NCBI GenBank assembly: GCA_947169265.1
Contig: CAMVPC010000028.1
Location: 1 to 35,192, forward strand
Length of the DNA stretch: 35,192 bases
DNA from: an uncultured Prevotellaceae bacterium
GTDB lineage: Bacteria; Bacteroidota; Bacteroidia; Bacteroidales; Muribaculaceae
Reading direction: 5' to 3'
Shown: positions 1-7,884 of the stretch, piece after piece
How positions within the stretch are numbered: position 1 is the first letter of the stretch
Layout: the number at the start of each line of letters is the position of its first letter
Made by a program: the position numbers and the translations under genes
The notes under the pieces: model-generated
Told to the model about the DNA's origin: nothing
Database searches by the model: none
Seen by the model: only the letters and a program-made list of their open reading frames with translations

Positions 1-57
1 CTGATATTCAGTAGCCGCTATCTGATGGCAGAAAAAAGTGCCGAAGTCAGGAAATGA
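1..57 (+). CDS. C-terminal end of an unknown upstream gene (partial)
   Basis: Frame 1 is open from the window edge and ends at TGA 55-57, giving an 18-residue tail, LIFSSRYLMAEKSAEVRK. The stop overlaps the ATG of the next gene as ATGA (54-57), the usual arrangement for translationally coupled genes. An alternative is that both pieces belong to one gene split by a frameshift, since DUF6624 proteins often carry an N-terminal leader that the next reading frame lacks. The peptide is too short to assign a family. Confidence 0.45.
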   Translation: MIFSSRYLMAEKSAEVRK

Positions 58-686
58 CCGCCATTGGCGATAATCAAGCCGCACTGGCCTATTTGCGCCA
101 CCGCATTGCAATTGAAAAAGACTTTTACGAAGCTCCGTCAGTCACTTCTCACATCGAATTGAAAGACACTTTTGAGGCGCGGAGTCGCCAGTGCAATTAT
201 GACTTGGCGCTTAAAGAAACGCTTGAAAAAATCTTTGAACGCGATCAGTATGACCGATTGCTATGGTCTCATGCCGTCAAGCATAATCCTGGTGACACCG
301 AGCGAAACGAACGGTTAGCCCGCAGATCACTCATGACCGACAGCCTGAATCTCGTTCTCGCCGGCGAGATTCTATCACAGCATGGTTTTCCACGCAAGGA
401 TCAGGTGGGCGACTTTGGCAATCAGGCTATTTGGCTTGTGTTCCAACATGCAGATTTGGATTATCAAAAGAAGTTCCTGCCGCAATTAGAAGCCGCTGTG
501 TCGCATGGCGATATCGCCCCATTATACCTTGCGTTGCTTCGCGACCGCATTGACGTGCGGGAGGGTAGGCCCCAACGGTTTGGCACTCAAATCGACGACA
601 AAGGAAATCTTGCCCCGCTGTTGGATGCCTCACGTGTGAACCAATGGCGACAAGAAGTGGGATTGCCGCCCATCGAGCAGTTTTAA
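54..686 (+). CDS. DUF6624 domain protein
   Basis: This is a 210-residue protein of unknown function that I match from memory to DUF6624. The features are a middle block with 'WLVFQHADLDYQKKFLP' (about residues 127-143), then 'LALLRDRIDVREGRPQRFGTQ' split around residues 158-178, and a C-terminal 'LPPIEQF'. The conserved QHAD, DRI, GxxQxxGTQ and terminal GLPxxE motifs are typical of that family. No signal peptide or membrane segment is visible. The start overlaps the preceding stop by 4 bases (ATGA), and an in-frame TAG at 12-14 limits how far upstream the frame can start. No clear Shine-Dalgarno is at the right distance, which fits translational coupling. No catalytic role is known to me. An 8-base-arm palindrome (693-709) follows the stop but lacks a T-run. 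Confidence 0.6.
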   Translation: MTAIGDNQAALAYLRHRIAIEKDFYEAPSVTSHIELKDTFEARSRQCNYDLALKETLEKIFERDQYDRLLWSHAVKHNPGDTERNERLARRSLMTDSLNLVLAGEILSQHGFPRKDQVGDFGNQAIWLVFQHADLDYQKKFLPQLEAAVSHGDIAPLYLALLRDRIDVREGRPQRFGTQIDDKGNLAPLLDASRVNQWRQEVGLPPIEQF

Positions 687-708
687 AAACAGAAACAATT
701 AAATTGTT

Positions 709-732
709 TGATTATCCCACCTGTCGCGAGGG
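709..732 (+). repeat. partial copy of the dispersed TGATTATCCCAC repeat
   Basis: The 24 bases match, with one difference (CCTGTCGC for CTTGTCGC), the distal part of the repeat at 4455-4509 and, inverted, at 4886-4949. It is followed by a T-run and 'tagaca', as the other copies are. It therefore looks like a truncated member of the same dispersed family. Confidence 0.6.
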
Positions 733-772
733 CGTTTTTTTAGACAAGGTGACGTGAAATGCTCGCCGGTCA

Positions 773-829
773 GTATTTCAAATCATTTCAAATCATTTCA
801 AAGTGGGTAGTTGTGTTAATCTGTGTTAA
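773..829 (+). repeat. short direct repeats upstream of a promoter
   Basis: The 10-base unit atcatttcaa occurs twice (782-791 and 792-801), preceded by a degenerate third unit. An 8-base unit tgtgttaa follows twice (812-819 and 822-829). The block ends about 40 bases upstream of a TAnnTTTG box, so these could be binding sites for a regulator of the 973-1701 gene, but no regulator can be named. Confidence 0.35.
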
Positions 830-867
830 ATTCGGGAGGTAATTCATTGATTTTGGATAGAATGATG

Positions 868-875
868 TACTTTTG
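868..875 (+). promoter_or_regulatory. Bacteroidetes -7 box TACTTTTG
   Basis: TACTTTTG fits TAnnTTTG and lies about 97 bases before the ATG at 973. The upstream TTGA (847-850) is 17 bases away, a little short for a -33 element. It is the only good promoter in this gap and would serve the two secreted-protein genes. Confidence 0.5.
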
Positions 876-972
876 TATCTTAAAACTGTAGCGTCGCAGG
901 GCGGAAAAAAGGAATTTTCGTTCGATGACGTATAAATAATGATTTCTAACCCCTAACCAATTAACAATTAGC

Positions 973-1701
973 ATGAAAAATTTTTACAAAATTTTGACAC
1001 TCGTCCTGTGCCTTTGCGTCGGGACTGAGGCGGCAATGTCTTCATCATTGCAAACTCCCGGACAGTTCTACATTAAGAGTGTATCAACGGGTAAGTATGT
1101 AGTATTGCAACATTCTCAACTTGCCGATATCACTGCAGATGCCGAAGGCGCAGAAGCGATCAATGTTGGTTACACCTTACAAAGCAATGGCGAGGGTATT
1201 GTGACTACTTTGAATAGCGATAACGGCGACATGATTGAAACCTTGAAATTTATCCGTGATAGTTTTGAGGCGGCACTCGAGAGTGAGAATATGCCCACAG
1301 ATTTCCTCGATGAGATGTTCACTTTGCACTTGGTTTTGACCGGTGATGAAGATGGCTCGGTTTATCTGTGCGTTGATGTGCCCGAGATTGACAATTTCGA
1401 CAACATTCGCAATTTCTTGATGGAAGCTTCTGGATACCAACAAGCCATAGTCTACTATCTTGGGCACATGGTTCCTGGTAATCGTCACTATTTGGCGGTA
1501 GACTATGACAATAGTTTCGGCTTTCGTCCCTCAGCAGGCGATGATAGTAAATGGCTTATGATTCCGGTCAAGAAAACAGCAATCGACGAAATTAGCACCG
1601 CAAAAAAAGCAAGTCCAAACGTTTATGATTTGTTGGGTCGTCCCGTAAGTAATCCTTCCGGATTCTATATAAAGGATGGTATGATATATTTTAGCAAGTA
1701 A
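973..1701 (+). CDS. secreted protein with a Bacteroidetes C-terminal sorting-like tail
   Basis: The 242-residue product begins with a lysine-containing N-region and a hydrophobic core (about 5-22), a likely Sec signal peptide. The mature part opens with 'GQFYIKSVSTGKYV' (about 30-43), a motif common in carbohydrate-binding or ricin-like trefoil modules of Bacteroidales. The end, 'YDLLGRPVSNPSGFYIKDG' (about 218-236), resembles type IX secretion C-terminal domains or related tails. I see no catalytic motif. It sits 22 bases before the next secreted-protein gene, so the two are probably one transcript. The function is unknown; surface or exported location is inferred from the termini. Confidence 0.6.
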   Translation: MKNFYKILTLVLCLCVGTEAAMSSSLQTPGQFYIKSVSTGKYVVLQHSQLADITADAEGAEAINVGYTLQSNGEGIVTTLNSDNGDMIETLKFIRDSFEAALESENMPTDFLDEMFTLHLVLTGDEDGSVYLCVDVPEIDNFDNIRNFLMEASGYQQAIVYYLGHMVPGNRHYLAVDYDNSFGFRPSAGDDSKWLMIPVKKTAIDEISTAKKASPNVYDLLGRPVSNPSGFYIKDGMIYFSK

Positions 1702-1723
1702 AACACACGGTAAATAAGACCAA

Positions 1724-4282
1724 ATGAAAAATAAACAATTATTTATTATGTGTCTGTTGGCTGTAATGGGCACAATAAAGGCATGGGGTCTTGCATGGCA
1801 TTATTCTAGAATTGAGTTGTTATGCGATCCTCCCGAAGCTGGATATGTATATGCAAGTACTGCATCTGCAGGTGTGGACAAATGTACTACTACGACTTAT
1901 ACGGGAGTTTATGGTCGCACGGCAAATAGCTCATTTTTCCCATGTCCATGGTATATTTACACAAAGCCCGTAGATTCTAAGAAATATAAATTCGTGAAGT
2001 GGGAGTGTGTGCTAAGGCAGGGCGATGTGACCAGCTACTGGGGTAGATCTGCTACAGCTGTAGGAACTACTTACACTTCCGCTACTCCCGGAAAAATCTA
2101 TGCGGCACTATCAAAAGCGTTGGGGACCCCGAATACCGGCAATAAATCAGAAATAGTACAGGATCCAAAAGTCGTGAATGCTCGTTGGGTCGCCCACTAT
2201 GAACTTCTCGAAAGTCATGACATTACAGTGGCTTGTTCCAACGATGCGCTTGGTTCTGTGGCTATCACAGGACCAGATGGTACGGCAGAGAATAAGGTTG
2301 GCGATGTGGTTACTATCACTATGCGTACATCTGACTATACTACTATGTTCTTGGGTTGGAAATATAATGGAGAGTGGGTGCGTGACGATAGCGGAAACAT
2401 TATTCGTGACCCTTCTTATGCGTTTACGGTAACCAATGAAAATAAAGGTGAATACGTTGCGCAATTTGAGGGAGGTTACACTTTTTTCCGCATTAAGAAT
2501 CGCAAGATCGGACACTATATTACTTCTCCTGAATATTTCCCTGGAGGCTCGGGTTATTCCGGTCTGAAACAAGCTATGGAGACATTTAGAGTTAATGACG
2601 ACTTGTCTTCATCGCTCAACGACCAGGGATCGGTGGTGAGATGGACTTCTTATCCGCGGCCATCATCGGTCGATCAAATAGTGAATGTGGTTGAAATTCG
2701 TGGCGTTTCAACTGAACAATACTATAAGGTAAGTGATGGTACTTTTCTCTACATGACTCATAATGCTGACAATAGCTATGATATTGGCTACAGTTCAAAT
2801 TCCTCTTTACATTTAGTTGAGAAGGACGATGGCACCATCATGGGAAGTGGAACAGCTACTGCTAGCATGAACTATTTATGGGATTTTGAGGGAATAGACA
2901 AGGACTTGACGACTAAAGAGAATTACTATACCCCGGCCGGCCTAGTCCAGAACGAGGCTAATGGACTATGGTATTCCACTCATCGTTCGTCGTGGAACAC
3001 GATGTATGACACGAACGAAATTACTGCCTACGTGCTGGATGGCATCACTGAAAACGGCCTAATGAGGCTGATTCCAGTGACCGGCGGTATCATTCCCGCC
3101 GGCTTACCTGTGCTGTTGGAGTGTAAGAGTGACGATGTGACACGCAATGTGATGATTCCTACTCTTGCGGACGCCACATTCTCAGTCGCAACCAATGAGA
3201 TGACTTCTGCCGAATACTATTATCCTTACCAACCAGCTCCCACGACAGTGCCTTCCGGCAAAAGCTATTTCGCGTTGGGCACCACAAGTGATGGACGTAT
3301 CGGATTTGTTGATGAGGTAACCGATACTGATACGGGTTTCCATGGCAACTTTGGTTATTATCTTGGTGAAAACGAGGTCGTGATAACCTTCCCATCGGCA
3401 ACGCTTGGGTCGATGCTCGAGAGTATTTCTTCGCCTTACAAAATTGAGAACCTCACGGCGGTGGCGCTTGCGGGCAATGGCAGCGTTATTATCGCTAAGG
3501 ACAACGCGGCGCTGGAGCTGCCCGCCACGGCTACCGGCGAGGTTGACTACATGGACATGGTGGGCCTCGCGCGAGCCAACAATAACCGCAACAACTGGGT
3601 GATGTTGCGTGTGCCCGATGGCCAGAACGCCGGCACTGTGATCGAAATCAACAAGAAACTAGCCAACGTGCAGGGACGTCTGGTGAACGCGGTGAACCCC
3701 GAGGTGCAACTCGACTTGATGCCGCAAAGCGCCGATGTGGACGGCTACACGCCCAACACTTACATTCCGGCTAGCTTCTACGGTACGCAGGTGTCGCCCG
3801 TCAACGAAAAGACCTACTTCTTCGTGCAGCCGCAACCCATGGAATATGCCACCGTCAAGTGGGCTCTGTGGAACGGCACGCAGTTCACCACCGTGCCCAT
3901 CACGGGCCACAGCAACGCCGCCGGTCTGCAAGGCTCGTTCTCTATCGATGACCGTTACCTGATAAACGGTACGGTTGACAACCTCGTGAGTGGCCACATC
4001 TACAGGATGGAGGGTATCGCCATGGTGAATGGCGGGACACAGGCGGGAGCTCCCGCGCTTCGCGCGCCCGGTGCCGCCGGCTATACGTTCTATCCTTTTA
4101 CCATCTCGCAAGAGGCCGAAAGCGTAGTTACGGCCGTTGACGACCTCAACGCCGCCGATGTGGTCGATGTCACCTACTACGATGTGACGGGACTCGCCGC
4201 CGCCGTGCCTCACAACGGCGTCAACATCGTTGTGACGCGCCACAGCGATGGCACCGTCACCACGACCAAGGTGGTACGTTGA
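1724..4282 (+). CDS. large secreted modular protein with InlB-like repeat and sorting-like tail
   Basis: The 852-residue product starts with a signal peptide (about 1-22, ending near 'IKAWG'). Residues about 165-250 look like a bacterial InlB/Listeria-type repeat ('GSVAITGPDG', 'VGDVVTITM', 'FLGWKYNGEW'). A module with 'FFRIKNRKIGHYITS' (about 253-267) echoes the 'FYIKSVSTGKYV' motif of the preceding gene. The C-terminus (about 802-852) contains 'VTYYDVTGLAAAVPHNGV', a divergent sorting-domain-like tail. No enzyme motif is apparent; an adhesin or glycan-binding surface protein is a fair guess. A clear terminator follows at 4316-4363. Base use changes inside the gene: the first two thirds are AT-rich, and the part after about 3450 is GC-rich, which suggests a mosaic origin. 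Confidence 0.6.
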   Translation: MKNKQLFIMCLLAVMGTIKAWGLAWHYSRIELLCDPPEAGYVYASTASAGVDKCTTTTYTGVYGRTANSSFFPCPWYIYTKPVDSKKYKFVKWECVLRQGDVTSYWGRSATAVGTTYTSATPGKIYAALSKALGTPNTGNKSEIVQDPKVVNARWVAHYELLESHDITVACSNDALGSVAITGPDGTAENKVGDVVTITMRTSDYTTMFLGWKYNGEWVRDDSGNIIRDPSYAFTVTNENKGEYVAQFEGGYTFFRIKNRKIGHYITSPEYFPGGSGYSGLKQAMETFRVNDDLSSSLNDQGSVVRWTSYPRPSSVDQIVNVVEIRGVSTEQYYKVSDGTFLYMTHNADNSYDIGYSSNSSLHLVEKDDGTIMGSGTATASMNYLWDFEGIDKDLTTKENYYTPAGLVQNEANGLWYSTHRSSWNTMYDTNEITAYVLDGITENGLMRLIPVTGGIIPAGLPVLLECKSDDVTRNVMIPTLADATFSVATNEMTSAEYYYPYQPAPTTVPSGKSYFALGTTSDGRIGFVDEVTDTDTGFHGNFGYYLGENEVVITFPSATLGSMLESISSPYKIENLTAVALAGNGSVIIAKDNAALELPATATGEVDYMDMVGLARANNNRNNWVMLRVPDGQNAGTVIEINKKLANVQGRLVNAVNPEVQLDLMPQSADVDGYTPNTYIPASFYGTQVSPVNEKTYFFVQPQPMEYATVKWALWNGTQFTTVPITGHSNAAGLQGSFSIDDRYLINGTVDNLVSGHIYRMEGIAMVNGGTQAGAPALRAPGAAGYTFYPFTISQEAESVVTAVDDLNAADVVDVTYYDVTGLAAAVPHNGVNIVVTRHSDGTVTTTKVVR

Positions 4283-4289
4283 TCGTTTT

Positions 4290-4447
4290 TAGACATAAAG
4301 ACATATAGCTTTTTAGGGTCACCCGCAAAACCTTGTGTTCGTTTTGCAGGTGACCCGTTTTTTAGACATTAAGACATAAAGAACATAGTTTATTAGACAT
4401 AGAGACATAGAGCATATAGTTTGTTTAGACATAGAGACATAGAGACA
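4290..4447. repeat. degenerate 'agacata(g/a)ag' short repeats
   Basis: The string agacata-agacata or agacatagagacatag recurs at about 4291-4305, 4364-4387, 4394-4416 and 4426-4446, interrupted by the terminator hairpin. Related strings (rc tatgtctaaa) recur at about 4955-5010. They are too irregular for a CRISPR and look like slippage-prone intergenic repeats. Confidence 0.5.
4316..4363 (+). terminator. intrinsic terminator of the secreted-protein operon
   Basis: GGGTCACC (4316-4323) pairs with GGTGACCC (4349-4356) and GCAAAAC (4325-4331) with GTTTTGC (4341-4347). There is one C-A mismatch and a 9-base loop (cttgtgttc), followed by GTTTTTT. It lies 34 bases after the stop codon at 4282. Confidence 0.9.
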
Positions 4448-4454
4448 AGGCATT

Positions 4455-4509
4455 GATGTCGTGTCCCCTCGCATTATTGTTTTCATTGTCTGATTATCCC
4501 ACTTGTCGC
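4455..4509 (+). repeat. dispersed intergenic repeat, left copy
   Basis: This 55-base segment running from GATGTCGTG to TTGTCGC is repeated in inverted orientation at 4886-4949; the tail alone occurs at 709-732. It holds CCCCTCGC near its start and, in the right copy, the complementary GCGAGGGG at its end, so a single unit can fold on itself. Its 3' flank is T-rich (ttcttttta). Confidence 0.75.
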
Positions 4510-4550
4510 AAAGGTTCTTTTTAGCCATAGAGACAAAAAATGCTCAATGC

Positions 4551-4588
4551 TCAAAAAAACAACCTCGCCGGAAATCGGCGAGGTTGTT
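4551..4588 (-). terminator. intrinsic terminator of the tRNA gene
   Basis: A perfect 13-base stem (AACAACCTCGCCG, 4558-4570, with its complement 4576-4588) closes a 5-base loop. On the minus strand it is followed by a run of seven T. It starts four bases after the tRNA 3' end. Confidence 0.85.
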
Positions 4589-4591
4589 TCG

Positions 4592-4666
4592 TAGGGACGA
4601 TCGGGTTCGAACCGATGACCTCTGCAATGTGACTGCAGCGCTCTAAACCAGCTGGGCTACGCCCCT
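4592..4666 (-). tRNA. tRNA-Val (anticodon CAC)
   Basis: The minus strand folds as a 75-base cloverleaf. The acceptor AGGGGCG pairs with CGTCCCT (one G-T). The D arm is GCCC/GAGC, with a C-A mismatch, around AGCTGGTTTA. The anticodon stem CTGCA/TGCAG holds the loop GTCACAT, and the T arm ATCGG/CCGAT holds TTCGAAC. The anticodon CAC reads GUG, and A35, C36 and discriminator A73 suit valine. CCA is not encoded. Base 32 is G, which is unusual. A strong terminator follows directly. Confidence 0.88.
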
Positions 4667-4810
4667 ATCTTGCGAAATGCGGTGCAAAGTTAATACATTT
4701 TTTTTATTCCACCGCATTTTTGCCGAAGAAAAATCAAAAAAAACGTGTTTTTTCGATTTGCGTGCGAAAATAACAAAAAAATAGCCCGATTCTCACGTCA
4801 TTCACACACC

Positions 4811-4851
4811 CAAAAGGGCACCTGCGAAACACAAGATTTTGCAGGCGCCCC
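4811..4851 (-). terminator. intrinsic terminator downstream of cstA
   Basis: On the minus strand, GGGC/GCCC and CCTGC/GCAGG stems stack with an A-C mismatch and an AT-rich continuation. The loop is tcttgtg and the hairpin is followed by TTTTGGG. It lies about 160 bases after the cstA stop. Its loop and inner stem resemble those of the hairpin at 4316-4363. Confidence 0.75.
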
Positions 4852-4885
4852 AAAACGATGCTCACTATGTCAAAACGTACCCCTC

Positions 4886-4949
4886 GCGACAAGTGGGATA
4901 ATCAGACAATGAAGACAATGAAAACAATAATGCGAGGGGACACGACATC
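4886..4949 (-). repeat. dispersed intergenic repeat, right (inverted) copy
   Basis: Read on the minus strand, this matches 4455-4509 nearly base for base, but carries one extra 9-base unit (gacaatgaa on the plus strand, in tandem with its neighbour), making it 64 bases. The 8-base arms CCCCTCGC and GCGAGGGG are intact here and decayed in the left copy. Confidence 0.75.
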
Positions 4950-5013
4950 ACTGCTATGTCTAAAAAACTGTGCTCTTTATGTCTAAAAAACTTTATGTCT
5001 TTTTGTCTAAGAC

Positions 5014-6546
5014 TCAGAGTTTGCTGAACGCTGATTGATTGCGCAGGTACCATATCACGAACCAGGCGGTGGCGATGACGACTATGGCTGCCGACAGCCA
5101 GGGCGTGACGGCGGTGCTGAGGTGGAGCGCGCTGGGCGAGACGAAGAGGAACGTGGTGCACACGACGGTCATGAAGATGGCGGGTAGCAACATGATCCAG
5201 AAACATTTGCGGTTGCGCGCGAGATAGACGGTGACGGCCCACAGCGAGAACACCGAAAGCGCCTGGTTGCTCCACCCGAAGTATTGCCACAGCACATTGA
5301 AGCCGCTCGGGTTTGCCATTTGCCACCACAGCAGTAGGAATGAACCCGCAAACACGGGGATGCTGATGGCGAGACGGTTCTTGATGGTGCGTTGCTCAAT
5401 CTTGAGGAAATCGGCAATGATGAGACGCGCGCTGCGCAGGGCGGTGTCGCCGCTGGTGATGGGCGCCGCTACGACTCCCAGCAGGGCGAGAATACCGCCG
5501 GCTACTCCCAGCCATCCCGTGCACACGATTTTCACGACGCGCGGGGCGTTGAAGTAGTCGACAAACGACTGCTTGTCGGCGTTAGCCAGGAAGTCGTTGA
5601 GCACATCGGGGCTGACGACCTCTTTCCAACCGTCACAGTAGAAGAAATAAGACGAGATGGAGGCCCAGATGAGGGCCACGAGACCCTCGGTGATCATGGC
5701 GCCGTAAAAGATGGGGCGGCCCAGGCGCTCGCTGCGCATGCAGCGCGCCATCAGGGGGCTTTGTGTGGCGTGGAAACCGCTGATGGCCCCACAGGCGATG
5801 GTGATAAACAGACAGGGGAACAGCGGGTTGGCGCGCAGGTAGTCAGTCAGGCCCATGTCGTGCCCTTCGACGGTGAGCGTCGCCGCCAGTTGCTCCATGT
5901 TGCCCATTTCCCACACCTCGGGCATGGCGGGGTGCTTGACAAGGAGTCCCACGAGGAGTGCTACGGCCATGAACAGCAGTGAGATGGCAAACAAGGGATA
6001 TATCTTGCCGATAACCTTGTCGATGGGTAGTAGTGTGGCCACTACATAGTAGGCGAAGATGATTGCCACCCACCATAAGCCGCCTCCCATCATGCCATCA
6101 AGAATCACGGCGGGAGAATAGACGAAGACTGCGCCCACCATGAGCAGAAGAAGGATGGTGAACGCTAGCATCACGTGCTTGGTGGTCTTGCCCAGGTAAC
6201 TGCCGATGATGGTGGGAAGCCCGGCACCGTCGTGGCGTAGCGAGAGCATGCCGGTGAGGTAGTCGTGGGTGGCGCCGGCAAAGATGCAGCCAAGCACAAT
6301 CCACAAGTAAGCCGCCGGACCGAACAACATACCCATGATGGCCCCGAAGATGGGACCGGTGCCGGCAATGTTAAGGAACTGGATGGTGAATATGCGCCAC
6401 GTGGGCAGTGGCACATAGTCGACACCGTCGGGGTGGGCGATGGCCGGAGTAGGGCGGTTGTCAATGTGGAAAACACGTTCCACCACGCTACCATATATAA
6501 AGTAACCCAGGATGAGGGCGCCGAGGCCGATTAAAAAAGAAATCAT
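5014..6546 (-). CDS. cstA: CstA-family carbon starvation transporter
   Basis: This is a 510-residue polytopic inner-membrane protein of the CstA family, whose E. coli members import pyruvate and have been linked to peptide use. The N-terminus 'GYFIYGSVVERVFHID' (about 14-29), 'QFLNIAGTGPIFGAIMG' (about 56-72) and 'GATHDYLTGMLSLRHDG' (about 91-107) are family hallmarks. I count well over ten hydrophobic segments. It is shorter than the roughly 700-residue E. coli proteins, matching the compact form common elsewhere. The gene begins 39 bases after the M16 gene stop, so it is likely the last gene of a minus-strand unit; a terminator is at 4811-4851. The substrate is inferred from the family only. 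Confidence 0.92.
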   Translation of the reverse strand: MISFLIGLGALILGYFIYGSVVERVFHIDNRPTPAIAHPDGVDYVPLPTWRIFTIQFLNIAGTGPIFGAIMGMLFGPAAYLWIVLGCIFAGATHDYLTGMLSLRHDGAGLPTIIGSYLGKTTKHVMLAFTILLLLMVGAVFVYSPAVILDGMMGGGLWWVAIIFAYYVVATLLPIDKVIGKIYPLFAISLLFMAVALLVGLLVKHPAMPEVWEMGNMEQLAATLTVEGHDMGLTDYLRANPLFPCLFITIACGAISGFHATQSPLMARCMRSERLGRPIFYGAMITEGLVALIWASISSYFFYCDGWKEVVSPDVLNDFLANADKQSFVDYFNAPRVVKIVCTGWLGVAGGILALLGVVAAPITSGDTALRSARLIIADFLKIEQRTIKNRLAISIPVFAGSFLLLWWQMANPSGFNVLWQYFGWSNQALSVFSLWAVTVYLARNRKCFWIMLLPAIFMTVVCTTFLFVSPSALHLSTAVTPWLSAAIVVIATAWFVIWYLRNQSAFSKL

Positions 6547-6585
6547 GATTGAATGGTTTGGAGGTTCAAAATGAATAAGTTAATA

Positions 6586-7884
6586 TTATATGTCACTTAA
6601 TTTGCTCTTGTCGGTGGCGATGACGATGCGCAGCTTGTCGTCGGGCAGATAGCGCTGTGCCATTTCCTGCAGGTCGCGCGGCGTGGCGGCCGCGATGGCG
6701 GCCACCTGCTCGTTGTAATACTCGGGATAGACGCCGTGCATGATGGTGCTTCCCACATAGCCTGCGATGGAGAATGGCGTGTCGAGCTGCTTGGCCAGGC
6801 TGCTGAGCATGTGTTGCTTGACGGTGTAGAGCTCGTCGTCGCCCATGGTCTCGTCGCGCAGGCGGCGCAGTTCTTTCTTGATTTCGTCGATGACCGCCCG
6901 CGTGTATTTTGTGTCACATTCGGTGGCGATGCCCACATAGGCGTCGAAAGCACTGCCCAGCAGATTGGCGACGATGCCGTAGGTGTATCCCTTGTCTTCG
7001 CGCACGTTGGTCACGAGCCTACTGCCGAAGTATCCGCCCAGCGCCATGACGAGGAGGCGCAGCTTGAAATAGTGCGGGTGGCGGCGCCCCACGGTGGGCA
7101 CGGTGATGACGATGGCGCTCTGCACGGCGCCCGGCTTGTCGACGATGGAGAGCATTTGTGGCGATGGATCGACGTGCCATGTCACCGGTTCGGGGGGCGC
7201 GCCGGCGGGTTGCCAGCTGCCCACGAGGTCGTCGACGGTGGCCAGCTCACGGTCGGTGATGCGTCCGGCGAGCACCAGGCGGCAACGCGCCGGCACGAAG
7301 TGGCGGCGGTGGAAGCGGCGGGCGTCGTCGGGCGTGAGCGCGGCGATGTCGCCGGGCGTGGCCCGCATCGACAGCGGGTGGCCGTCGCCGTAGTACAAGC
7401 GTTTCATCTCTTTCATCGCGAGGTACTTGACGCGTTCCAGGGCTATCTCGCAGTTACTCACGTGTTGCTGGCGGATGATGCTAAACTCGTGGTCGGGGAA
7501 GGTGGCTGTGGCCACACACTGCTGCATCACCTCGAGGGCACCGGCGAAGTTGTCGTTGAGAGACGAGAGGCTCACCACCGAGTGGGCGTCGCCGCTGTTG
7601 GCTTGTTTCAGTGAGCCGTAGTAGTCGAAGCTCTCGGCGATGGCGGCCGCGTCGCGATGCGCGTTGCCCTCGGCAAGGGTGGCCATGGTGAGTGCGGCCT
7701 GATAAGGGCGGTCTTCGTGCAGCATACCGCCGTCGAAGTAATAGGTGAGGCGGTTGATGTCGTCGTCGCCGTTGTCGATGACCCACACAGGGATGCCGTT
7801 GCGCAGTGATACGCAACGCGGGAATTCGAGGTGGAGGCCGGTGAAGCCGCTCACGGGCGGCGGGCAGGAGCGGTCGATGGTCAT
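6586..7884 (-). CDS. M16 (pitrilysin/insulinase) family protein lacking the zinc motif
   Basis: The 432-residue product has the two-half layout of M16 peptidases. The C-terminal half has 'ALGGYFGSRLVTNVRED' (about 281-297) and 'KGYTYGI' (about 298-304), carrying the conserved Arg and Tyr of the family. The N-terminal half, where HxxEH should be (about 65-75), reads 'ALTMATLAEGNAHRD' and has no HxxEH. It is therefore probably the non-catalytic type, which elsewhere works with an active partner. No signal peptide is seen. The ATG at 7884 overlaps the kdsB stop (ATGA), which fixes the start; longer upstream reading is arginine- and histidine-rich shadow of kdsB. It is followed by cstA. Confidence 0.85.
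   Translation of the reverse strand: MTIDRSCPPPVSGFTGLHLEFPRCVSLRNGIPVWVIDNGDDDINRLTYYFDGGMLHEDRPYQAALTMATLAEGNAHRDAAAIAESFDYYGSLKQANSGDAHSVVSLSSLNDNFAGALEVMQQCVATATFPDHEFSIIRQQHVSNCEIALERVKYLAMKEMKRLYYGDGHPLSMRATPGDIAALTPDDARRFHRRHFVPARCRLVLAGRITDRELATVDDLVGSWQPAGAPPEPVTWHVDPSPQMLSIVDKPGAVQSAIVITVPTVGRRHPHYFKLRLLVMALGGYFGSRLVTNVREDKGYTYGIVANLLGSAFDAYVGIATECDTKYTRAVIDEIKKELRRLRDETMGDDELYTVKQHMLSSLAKQLDTPFSIAGYVGSTIMHGVYPEYYNEQVAAIAAATPRDLQEMAQRYLPDDKLRIVIATDKSKLSDI

Noticed and set aside
4290-5010. agacata repeats as a CRISPR or as coding sequence (minus ORF at 4319-4528)
   Set aside because: The repeat is irregular with no spacers, and the ORF is made of the repeats and a terminator.
6736-7614. 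292-codon open frame on plus, opposite the M16 gene
   Set aside because: Low-complexity shadow of a GC-rich gene with a family assignment on the other strand.
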